DNA from: Falciphora oryzae
Taxonomy: Eukaryota > Ascomycota > Sordariomycetes > Magnaporthales > Magnaporthaceae
Length of the DNA stretch: 64,000 bases
Reading direction: 5' to 3'
Assembly (NCBI GenBank): GCA_000733355.1
Contig: JNVV01000002.1
Location: 607,626 to 671,625 of the forward strand
Both the position numbers and the translations under genes were made by a program. The notes under the pieces were generated by a model. That model was not told the DNA's origin. It saw only the letters and a program-made list of their open reading frames with translations, and ran no database searches. Below, one piece after another: positions 31,671 to 41,544 of the stretch. The first letter of the stretch is position 1. Each line of letters opens with the position of its first letter.

Positions 31671-32591
31671 TCCCGTCGTTGCATGGTAGACTCCTTTGTG
31701 ATGTTCACGGGTTGGCGAGCATCTTGTCACGGTGACGACTCCGGTACAACCTCGGATCGTGAGGTGAGTAGTTTGCATAGATTGAGCACTTGTTGGGCAT
31801 TCGGACCAGCCTCGCAAAAGTGTATCTCGGTAAACGCCAGATGTAACGGATGCTCTCATATTTGAGTCGAGTTGTTTATATGACGTTGATGTCAGGCAAA
31901 TAGCGAATCGCATACGATATGGGAACATGTAGCATACCATCGCAAAGTTGCTCTTTTAATAACGAACAGGACGCTTTCGACAGCAAAACCCAGGGGTTAT
32001 TAGTTTACACCTGTTGCCCGAGTGAAAAGCAACGTGACCTTTGACGCGACAATGCGTCAGGAATGAAGTCTAGGTCTTCCGCACGACGTGTCAAGCGTTC
32101 CAGCGTACGTACTACGACGTCGACGTTCTACATCGACAACAGCTCTCGGACGGCGGCACGCTGGGTGGCGGGCGGCGGGGGGTCGATGAACTGGACACTG
32201 CATGGTGTGATGAGCATGCCACTCACCGAACCTCCCACTTCTGACGACAAGCAGAAAATAAGTCCAAAGAACAAATACCCACGAAGCTGCCACTGCGATC
32301 TCAGACTGGTCCCTTGCTAGAACAGGTCAAAGCACTGCTCTTGCGAGGCAATCTTTGTCAACCGGCCTCAAAGCAGATTTGTTAGCGGAACATTCATGTA
32401 GTTTCCATTACAGATCTTCATCTGCTCGTCGGTATATATAAAGAATCACTCTCCATCAATTGAAGTTGAGCAGAGAGGGAAGGGAATAGGGACCAACCAA
32501 TTTTGTTGCTAGAAAGTCTGATACAAAGATGATGAACAAAACAAGAAACACCAAACGCCAGCTCGCTAACCTCACCACTCAAAGCCAGGTG
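31671..32591. other. Non-coding DNA downstream of the NLR gene
   Basis: About 0.9 kb. Its left part continues the decayed relic (short minus-strand frames with stops); the right part should be the 3' UTR of the NLR. No intact gene. Confidence 0.4.
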
Positions 32592-35500
32592 CTATTTTTC
32601 CTCCTCGCCAAATTCGAAATAGCAAAAGTACCCTGTTTTGCATATGAAAGCAACCGCCGACCGGTACGCTACCACTGATCGTTTTTCATCTGTCGTGGAG
32701 TAATGATGCGGCCGAGAGATCGGGGGAAGCCAAAGCAGCCTTTCTCCCCCCACAGTGATCCAACTCATATCCTCACTGATGTCATATGGACCTTTCGGTC
32801 CTCCCAGCGTGAACTTTCCTCCACGTTCAGCAAAGCCGGCAAAGCCAGTGGACGTGGACGGCGAATTCTGTCCAACCGCCAAGCCTGTCTCCTCAGACAA
32901 ATGATCGCCCGTATGTGTATTCCATACGTTTATGAAGAACGAATAATCGGGTGTAGCCCGATGTGGGGCGTATCCGCTCAGCATTGCGAGCCTCTGGCCA
33001 TCGTCCGAGAATGCGAAAGCCCGGAACGTTTGCCATTCTCGAGGGTTAGAGGCGATTATGTTGCTTTGGCCCGTTTTTAAATCCAGTAGTATTAGGTGAT
33101 GATAATCCAAACGGACAAGCTGCTGATTGCTCGGCGAAAAGGCCATTCCGCACATTAAACTGGATTCAGAGGGAAGCCGGAATGTTTTCTGGGCTGTGCA
33201 TCGCCCACTTTCCAGGTTCCAAATGGTTACGGTGTTTTTGTATGCTGTCGCCAGCCTCTGTCCATCCGAAGATAGTGATAGAAGGTGGATGTCTTCACGC
33301 GGAATCTCGCATGCGGTGCCGAGGCGTAGGTCGTAAATAATGGGGCGCTGTTGTCCCACTCTATATCGTCGGCCCATGGTAGCTGCCCGTGGGAAGTTAT
33401 CCGAAAACCAAACGTCCAAAGAACCTTGGGGGGTTGGCATGGATTCGGCTTGGAGGTCGTCAGTCATCGTATCCCACAGTCGAACGGCTCCACCCCTTGC
33501 TGCTGTGGCCATCTGGCGGCCATCTGGCGAGAAGCGGACTGATGAAATGCGGTTTTGGTCCCTTTGATGATAGGCCAGCAATTCCTTCGCATTCTTGTCA
33601 ACCCTGCATATGACAACTTTGGCCCAGCTCACCACGGCCAGCCGCAAGCCATCCGGAGAGAACGCAAGCCCCTCCAAGTTCCAATTTGGTATGTTGGATT
33701 TTACACTCAAGGTTTTCAGCTTCCCGGTGGCGAAGCTATAGGCTTTAGTCTTGCCACCTCTTTCGATAGCAAGTATCTTGCTATCGAGAGAGAAGGCCAA
33801 GCACCTTCCAATCCGTCCGCTTCGGAAAATCTCTTTGATCTTTGCCCCTTTAATAACGTCCCACACCGAGATCTCGCCGTCCCAAAGTCCCGTGGCGAGC
33901 AGACAGCCATCAGGCGAAAAGGCGGCTGATCGGATTCTGGCATCTTTGTTGTACCCAAACGTTCGTATCTCCTCACCCGTAGCGGGATCCCAGATTTTAG
34001 CGTTCCCATCTTCTGACATCGACATGAGACTGAGGCCGTCAACAGAGAATGTGACTGCCATGATCTCTGAACAATGGCCGTTCAGCTCCCGCAGCTCTTT
34101 TCCCGTAGCCATGTCCCAATTTTTGATCGACTTGAAACATCCTGCTGCGAGCTGACAACTGTCTGGTGAGAAGACTACCGTATTGACACCACGGCCATCG
34201 CTGTCCAGGGTGAACAGTTCTTTGCCAGAAGCCACGTCCCATACTTTGGCGGTGCCTTCGTTTGACGCCGATGCCCCTAGTCGGCCGTTTGACGCCGATG
34301 CCAGTAGTTGGCCGTTCGGCGAGAATGCTACCGAACTGGCGTCTTTACGATGGCCCTCGAGTGTTTGCAGGCAATTGTCCCAAGTTTTTGGAAGAGTCGA
34401 TGTCGCTGTAACCCATTTCGGGCTGTCTTTGATAAAGAGCGTCCTGGTAATGCTTTCTATGGGGCTCATGGCGAGTCCTGAGATGTAGCCCTGCAGTGGG
34501 CACTGCTCAAGGGGCAACTTGAATGTGAGAAGGAATCGCCACATGTCGCGCACGAGGTCGGCGAGCGTGTGACATTCTTGGGACGCGGTAGGTATGTTGA
34601 TCCTTGCCTTCGGGCTGTCATCTCCCTGACTGGTTCCTGCCTGGAAGGACGCATCATCCCACGCATGCTGGACAGAGCTCAGTGCCTTAGAGCGAGCCTT
34701 GGTCATAATAGTAGCAATCCTTTTGCGATGAGAGGGCGTATTTTCCGAGGTAGCCACTCTTTTGTTCTGTGTGAAACTTGTTAGTTCAAGCCAACCAGGT
34801 AGCTGGCATCTTCAAGCCAGAAGTCCCACAACCTTACCTGAACAAGTCCCATCAAAAGATGCATGGAGAGGACTCCTTTATATACGCTCCTCAGAAGACT
34901 CAGTGCTTCGAGCCAATACAAAAATTGGGTCTCTAGAAACCTGTATAACAGGCCATTCTCTGCATAATCATCCGAGTCGACAGGTGGGTGAGATTCACGC
35001 AGATGATCAGCCCAGTAAACGCAGGAATATCCCACACTAGCCAAGGGATCCGGCTTAGGACGTTGCTGCTCGAAGTCACCGACAGGGAGGCCGTATGCTG
35101 GGCGTCCGTGTCGTTGGATCATGTCGTAAATGTCGTATCTCAGCGTTGTTGACATGGCCTCGAGTGATGACTGGTAGATGCTGTGATGTGCATGTTCCAT
35201 CGATGCCCGAGCGGAGAAGTCATGATGCTTGAGAAGGTAGTCTCGGGCGGACTGGTGGACCCAGAAGATGGTGTTGTCTCTAATCATGAGGAAGGAGCCA
35301 CAGAGCTGAAGCATTGTCGCCAGTCCTTCCACATCACCAGCTACCTTCCAGATAGCTGGTGCGACTGATGCTAGTTCGTGGACAGACAGGGGCCTGTATA
35401 CCACCAAGTCCAGGGCTAGAAGCTCCTGATATATGGCAGCCTCTGTTGAATTCGACATCTGCCGCAGCATCCGGTCATACAGGTCCTCAAGCCCTGCAGG

Positions 35501-37182
35501 AAAGCTCATCAGAGCCTCCTTGACGAAATGAGTCAGATGAACCTTAGAGAGTGCCTGACACACCAATGCCACCCAGAGAAATGTGCCGTGAGCGTTTGAG
35601 GTAAGGTAATTCTCAACTTCGGCGCAAGTTTCGGCGTTCAAGCCTTTGGACTGTGCCAGCTCGTGGACCCTGTGATGGATAAACGCGTTGACCGCGGCAG
35701 AAACGGAAGCCTCATTGATCTCAAGCGAGAGTCTCGTGGCCTGCTCTGCGGTCCGCAACCGTCCCTCGATGTCCGGCCAGTTGCGGCTGGAAACAATCCA
35801 TTTGACCTTGGAGCAGGTTGATGACGCTTTGGATATGAAGTCTAGTAGGGGATCGCGTTCCGTTTCGCATTCGTCGAGGGCATCGACAATGAGAAGTGCA
35901 TCGCCAAGCTCCGGATCCTGAAGCATGTCGAGCATGGTTTCTTCAAGTGCAACCCAGAGATTTGGGCCCTGGAAGAGGGCATCCTTCGCGTCATCGTATC
36001 TGCGCCGAAGATGCCCGATGAGGCGGCGACGGATGTCGACCAGGAAGTACATCAGGCCCAGCAGGACGGCTGTCCCAGTATTAATACGTGGATCCGCTGC
36101 CTGGCAAAAAAAGTAGGCAAGGGGCTGGTCATCGCTGGTCCTATTCAATTCGTTGATGATGCCGCAGAGTAGCATTGTTTTGCCCTTTCCAGGGTCCCCT
36201 TTGACCCAGAGCAAGCGAGCGTCCGGACCGGAACGCCACCACTGGAACTCCGGGTTATGAAGGACCCATTGGAAGGCGTTGTCCAGCACGCCATTTTTAT
36301 CCTTCTCGATGCGGGCTTTGTCATGTCTTGGGTCGGTGGACCGGGATCGCAGCGCGGCACGGCATCGGTCGTCAGGTGCTTCCTCGGACGCTGGTTCTTC
36401 CGCCACATCGTTAGCATGAGTTCATTTGCAGGATTGGAATGACCGGGCTTTGGCACACGGAACTTTATTTGGGTGACTATCTGTGGCGACAGGAGCACAG
36501 TGCTGTGCTGAGTGTTGTGCTACTTGCCTGTCCCAAAGTTCAGCGTGGCTCCAGTGAGATTGCCAAAATTCTGACCAGAGCCGCTAAAGTTATAGCCAGA
36601 ACTGGAGCCGGAGTATGTGTTGGTAGTATGGTGGACCTGGTTGTTCTGAGCCCCGGTGCCTCCAATGTAGACATCCGCCTTTCTTCCCAACATGTGTTCT
36701 GGGATTGAGGGATCGGCCTTGTCCAGATCGTTGACAGCCTGCTCCAGCTTGCCAGTCTGCCCCTGACTGATGGCAGCAACCGTCTGGTGATTGGCTAGCA
36801 GCATGACATCCTCCACAATCTTCTTCAAGAGGTCCTCGACTCGGCCCTTTTTACCCCAACCTTGGATGATGGAGGCGTATCGTTCAAGGAAGGGGGTTGA
36901 CTTGTCGAGGTTCAGTTTCTTCAGGACAAGGCCAAGTCGGTCGGCGTTGTCGGAGCATTGGCTGACAAGGGCGGCGACAGTGCTGAGCTCGTTTCCGGAT
37001 CTGGTGCTACCGTCTCGTCGGATTCGCTCGAGCGTAGCCACGACGAGGTCGATCTTGGGCGGGATCTGACGGAATGTTGCAGGGAGGTCACGAACATTCT
37101 GGATGGAATCATATGCGTCGCGAGCGGCTGTCAATACGCCGATAACGCTTGCAATGGCGCTGAGAACCTCCATGCCGGACAT
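32592..37182 (-). CDS. SesA-NACHT-WD40 NLR-like STAND protein
   Basis: Exons 37182..36528, 36390..34838 and 34766..32592; 1460 residues. Residues 1-170 are a SesA-type fungal N-terminal domain (MSGMEVLSAIASVIGVLTAA, LPATFRQIPPKIDLVVATL). An Asn/Gly/Ser-rich linker follows (about 178-218, with NFSG, NFGN and NFGT motifs). NACHT: STDPRHDKARIE, Walker A KGDPGKGKT (about 281), Walker B LLIVDALDE (about 383), then winged-helix-like and helical regions with HQSARDYLL and FLYWLEALSLL. WD40 repeats run from about 867 (LQTLEGHRKDASSVAFSPNG) to the end, roughly ten diverged blades. Intron 1 has a GC donor (ACAG|GCAAGT) and joins FGT|A to SEEAPDDRC; without it the frame stops three codons on. Intron 2 has GTAAGG and an ACTAAC branch site. 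Family role: non-self recognition and programmed cell death in fungi. Confidence 0.85.
34261..34314 (-). repeat. 27-bp tandem duplication inside the first WD40 blade
   Basis: Two adjacent 27-bp units (34261-34287 and 34288-34314) differ at only three positions. They encode the doubled peptide LASASNGR / LGASASNEG within the first blade and add nine residues without breaking the frame. Confidence 0.85.
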
Positions 37183-38770
37183 TTTGCTGATATGGGGAAT
37201 CGTTGGAGAGCTCAGAGACAATAGGGGTTTGTTGATGGGATGGTTTTAGCCAGCCATCCACCTATGTTTGGAGTGAGCCGGGGGAGCAGAAAGGAAAGGG
37301 GGCATAAGCGTTAACGCAGGACAGAGAAATGTACCAAGCACGCAGTTTCGAAAACAGAACGAGAAGGGAGAAGAGAGAGGGGTGGCGGAACAGTTTCAGG
37401 CATCGAAGAAGATCTCAAATGTAAGAGGAGGGGCGGGCAGATGGCAGGACTGTATCCTACAAGGACCAATGGACAGCGCCGCAACTCTATTTGGCTGCAT
37501 CTAGGTTAGACACTAGCTTCCCGTTGGGTGGGCATAAACGGTATCTCTGCCAATCTGGTATTTACGCTGTTGGGTTTCAGGGCTGTTTCCTGCAAGTTGC
37601 CCTGCAAGTTGCAACAACTTGACAGTCACCAGCGCTTGGGCACCTGAAAAAAGCAGCCCAAAAAAGCTCCGAAAACGCCATTATTGGTGGCTGTGAGTCC
37701 TTGGATGGCAAAGGACTTGTGCTTCGAGGTCGTTCTGCAGACGTGGGATCACGCCATTGGTTTAGAAGCTCAACCCACATACGGAGAAGTGCGCGCCCGG
37801 TCAATGTGGGCGGGTGCTCCTGCGATGCATATCACCAAGCACATACCCTTCGACCTCGAAACCAACGAAGAGTACGACGAGGCGATGGAGGAGCGGGCGC
37901 GATTCCTTGTAAAACCTAGCCAACGCGTCGAGCGCCATGTCGCCTCGGCTTAGTGCTCTACATGTTCAACGATGTTTTGGGGGCAGTGCTGGAAGCGTTA
38001 CCCCAAATATATGCAAGGCGAAATCCCGAGGGGTTGGTGCGCCTGACCTGCCGTGTTTGCCGGTATTGGTCGATAGGGTTGAGTGCCCGGGCGAGTTCGG
38101 CTGCCATGAAGATGCCCCGAGGCCCTTGGTAATGCTTAGTTGTGTTTCGTTGCGGATCGTCGACCGCTCATCATCGTTGACATATCTACCTCTATGAACC
38201 ACACAAAACCAAACCAACAACAAAAAGTCCCCATGGCCGCCTACAGCCTTTCCATCCCCGCAACCTTTGACTGATGGCAGAGACGGCCGGTGCGAGTACA
38301 GGGGCTGGATATGGGCCACAGAGAGAAGCAGAGGCGACAATGAACCCCTTTCAGGCGTCCATGGTTTTGCCTTCGGATCATTCGGTATCAATCCTCCATG
38401 GATGTGAGGCCATCGTGGTAGAACGCCTCACGACCTCGTGCTACTACTTACATGCACTGGTCGGGCCGACAGCAGGGCACACAGCACCGCCCCGCGCCCG
38501 CTTGTGTGCCGTTACGCTGCAATTGCTGAAATAGAAAAAAAGGTCCCTGAGTTTATCCCTAATAAAAACACGTGGTTGGCCGAGAGAGGAGATCTGTCGT
38601 TTGCAGCCTGACGGTACTTAAGGGGGACCCTGCTCGCGCGGTGTGAGAAGGCCAGTTCAAAAACGGGCTACCAGTTTCCTCCTTGAGCCCGCCCAACCGC
38701 TACCTTGACGCGAACCAACAAAAAAAGACGAACTCTAGCCCTACCTACCTCGCGGAGGCTGCCAGCCACA
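37183..38770. other. Intergenic region, NLR / F-box-ankyrin gene
   Basis: About 1.6 kb between divergent genes, holding the NLR promoter. One open + strand stretch (about 37706-37953) encodes up to 82 residues including HITKHIPFDLETNEEYDEAM, but it has no homology I recognise and no clear gene structure, so I do not call it. A run of A-rich and low-GC sequence lies near 37600-37680. Confidence 0.4.
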
Positions 38771-39871
38771 ATGAATCTCCTGGATCTGCCCGTCGAGGTA
38801 ATCCACGACATCCTCGTCGCCAGCTTCATCGCGCGCCAGTTCTCAGAACAAGGGACCTTGATCGACAGGTATGGGTCCCTGAAGCGGGCGGTGCGCCTGC
38901 GCCTCGTCAGCAAGCTCTTCGCCGAGCTCATCGCCGACATCATCACGAACCCCGGGACGGGCTGCATCGTGTCCATGGAGTCGCTGCCGATGCACTTGGC
39001 CAAAACGCACGACTTCCTCGGAGTTCCATGGAACCCCTTGCCCGGCCCCGCCGGGTTCAGGGCCCGGATCCTGGCCCGCTACATCCTGGCCGGCCGCCTG
39101 GTCCATACGAGAGCCCTAGCCGAGACCAGGCACGCCGCCAGGTGCATCGCCGACTACAGAGCAAAGAGGAGAAGGGACGCTGTTGCCCATGCTGCTACTG
39201 CAGCTGCTGCCGCCGCCATCTCTGATGTCCTTGGCAATGCTCCATCGGTGGCGTGGGCGGCGGCGCTCTCGCGCCCGGTCGAAAAGGACTATTTGGGCGC
39301 CTGCGACGCCAACGCGGCCGACGCGGCCGACCTCTTGGCCGTGGCCACCCGGCTATGCCTGCCGGCGTTCCAGAGCGTGTTGCGCTGCAATCCCGACGAA
39401 TGGTACTTCCTGCACCGCTGCACAGAGATCAACGACAATACGCAATGGCTCATCGCCGGGGCGGCGCTGCTGGGAGAGACCGAGATCGCCGCAAGATCCT
39501 CGTCGAGAGGCGTCCGAGCCTGCTCGACGTGGAGGACGACGGCGACATTGGCTACACCGCGCTCCTGGCCGCGGCCTACTACGGCCACGCCAAGACGCTC
39601 GATCTGCTCCTGTCCTGGGCCGTCGAGCGCGCCCGCGTCGAAAAGTGCAACATGGATTATTACATGGCCATTGTCATGGAGCTCGCCTCTGCCAGCAATC
39701 GGCTCGACGTTGTCAACGTTCTCATCAGGCACCGGGTCGAGGCCCTGGGCAGAGACGCCCCGGGCGACGGCGCCCTCCCCAGCAAACTGTTCCGAGGGCC
39801 CAACCTGACCGACAGCCCCGAGGTCTTCCGCCGCGTCTGGGTGGTGTCGAAGGACACGCTGCGGAAGCGCC

Positions 39872-39907
39872 CTATCAAAAACCCGGAATCGCTCTATCAA
39901 AAACCCG
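39872..39907 (+). repeat. 22-bp tandem duplication causing a frameshift
   Basis: CTATCAAAAACCCG occurs at 39872 and again at 39894, a period of 22 bp with 8 bp between the copies. 22 is not a multiple of three, so it shifts the ankyrin frame by +1. It could be replication slippage or the footprint left by an excised element. Confidence 0.85.
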
Positions 39908-40136
39908 CCGTACTACGAGTGGAGGCGGGAGCGGTGGTTCCCGGAGCGCTTCTGCCAGGCCGCGACACGCGGCAGCGTCGATTTGCTGGCGTATCTGATG
40001 GACGAACACGGCATGAGCGCCGACGGTGTTGTCGTCGTGGATGTCGACGGAGGCACCGGTGAGGAGCCGCCGGAGGGCGTCGATGGAGACCCCGACCAAG
40101 ACTCCGACGAAGACTCCGACGAAGGCCCCGGCGAGG

Positions 40137-40290
40137 TCCCCGACGAAGCCGCCTTTGAAGCCGCCTTTGAAGCCGCCTTCGAAGCCGCCACCGAAGCCCC
40201 CTTCGAAGCCCACTTCGAAGTCATCTTCAAAGCCACCGACGAAGCCGCTCACGAAACCACCGACGAAGCCGCCGCCGAAGACGACGAAGA
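40137..40290 (+). repeat. Coding minisatellite, GAAGCCGCC-type units
   Basis: A run of 12-15-nt units built on GAAGCCGCCTTT encodes imperfect EAAFEAAFEAA-type repeats within the broken ankyrin gene. It is followed by a charged Glu/Arg coiled-coil-like stretch (EERQRKKDEERRRR). Confidence 0.75.
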
Positions 40291-40858
40291 GCGGCAGCGG
40301 AAGAAGGACGAGGAGCGGCGGCGGAGGGAGGACGAAAACCGGCAGTGGAAGGAGAACCGCGCAGCGCGGCTGCGGAGGCAGAAACGCAGGGCCGCCCTCC
40401 AGGCACCGGGCTCGTGCGGGTGGTCGTCCGGCCTGCTCTGGGCGCCGCCGGTGGTGCAGGCCGCCTGGGCGGGCCAGCACGACTGCGTCCGGCTCCTGCT
40501 GGACCGGGGCGCCCGGGTGCCGGCCCACCGGGGCCTGCGCTACGCCGTCCTGAGCGGTTCGCCGCGCATCGTGCAGCTGTTCGTCGACAGGCTCGGGCCG
40601 GCGCCCGACCCGCCGCCGGCGCTCGAGGGCCCGGGCGACAAGGGGTGCGAGCTCTCGCGCGACTACAGGTGGGGGCTGAGGCAGGCGCTGCTGCGCGAGG
40701 AGCAGGAGGTGGCGCGCCTGCTGATCCAATACGGGGCGACGCTGGACGAGGAGACGAAGAAGGAGGTGCACGACGAGCTCAAGGCGTACGGGGCAGAATC
40801 GATGCTCGAGTTCTCGGACACGGTGCCTATAATAGCAGATCGTTGGTCTCCTTAGCCT

Positions 40859-41544
40859 GTCGCCTGAAATACATTCGGTTTCGCCTCGTTCCTCTGTCGG
40901 GCGCCGCTGCGGCATGGAGAATTACTTAGAAACGCACAGGTGATTTTGGAGGTACCATCTACTGTAAAAGACCGTCGCTATGGTTCCCTATAATACAATA
41001 TTGCCTACAGACTTTGGAACAAATGCTAGTTAAAGTCCCGAATTCGAACGCCGAGGAGCAAAAAAGGGAGAGAATAACAAGTAGTGAAGACAAAGGATGA
41101 GTGAGATTCACCGCCCAGCCCGAAACGACCTACACTTCCCCTCAAGCGAATATGCCACCTCGTTTCTTCGAGATCTCGTTGGCGGACTCCGTGGATCCGC
41201 TGTGTTTGGAAGGGCGGCGACGGCCTGTGATAGGCACGGATATACAGTACATGACGTCTGATAAAGGCTCCCCGCCGCCTCGTCTTTCCAAGCGCTTCGG
41301 ATGGGACGCACCCACCTATGCGCAACTCCGACCTATCAAGGGAGGTCGCTTTTTGGGCATCGTCAGTAAGTGGCTCGTATAAAGGGGGATACCCCGCCGC
41401 CGCGAGACTGGAACCTACCAGTTTCTTCTTTCAACACTCTTCCGGACAGACCACTTTGATCGCTGTCCTTACCCCAATGGTCCTTCAGTACGTCCCGCAC
41501 GACGTGCTCTATATTCCAGGCACACGGCTGCCTTAGATATCCGC
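40859..41544. other. Convergent 3' region, ankyrin pseudogene / TPR gene
   Basis: About 690 nt between convergent stop codons. No gene or repeat is visible. Confidence 0.45.

Larger units (their letters stand above)
38771..40855 (+). pseudogene. F-box / ankyrin-repeat protein broken by two compensating indels
   Basis: From ATG 38771 the frame encodes an F-box (MNLLDLPVEVIHDILVASF, RAVRLRLVSKLFAELI), an Ala-rich helical region and the first part of an ankyrin region (WLIAGAALLGETEIA). Near 39482-39495 the frame shifts: the ankyrin text KILVERRPSLLDV, GYTALLAAAYYGHAKTLDLL, NRLDVVNVLIRH runs in the next frame. At 39872-39907 a 22-bp tandem duplication shifts it back, after which YYEWRRERWFPERF, GSVDLLAYLMDEHG and a final ankyrin block (VVQAAWAGQHDCVRLLLDRG, RGLRYAVLSG) run to TAG 40853-40855 in the original frame. 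Removing the duplication makes RPIKNPPYYEW continuous. Between the indels the original frame has a stop at about 39808, so no full protein can be made unless the first indel is a sequencing error. Confidence 0.75.

Noticed and set aside
34781..37221. Treating SesA, NACHT and WD40 segments as separate genes
   Set aside because: The NACHT and WD40 segments lack their own ATG at the right place, and two introns with branch sites join all three in frame into a standard NLR layout.
37706..37953. Small + strand open frame between the NLR and ankyrin genes
   Set aside because: Up to 82 residues, no recognisable family, no supporting signals; noted in the intergenic entry only.
39875..40915. Minus-strand open frame with Phe/Val/Gly repeats opposite the ankyrin gene
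   Set aside because: It is the complement of the GAAGCCGCC minisatellite and has no domain.
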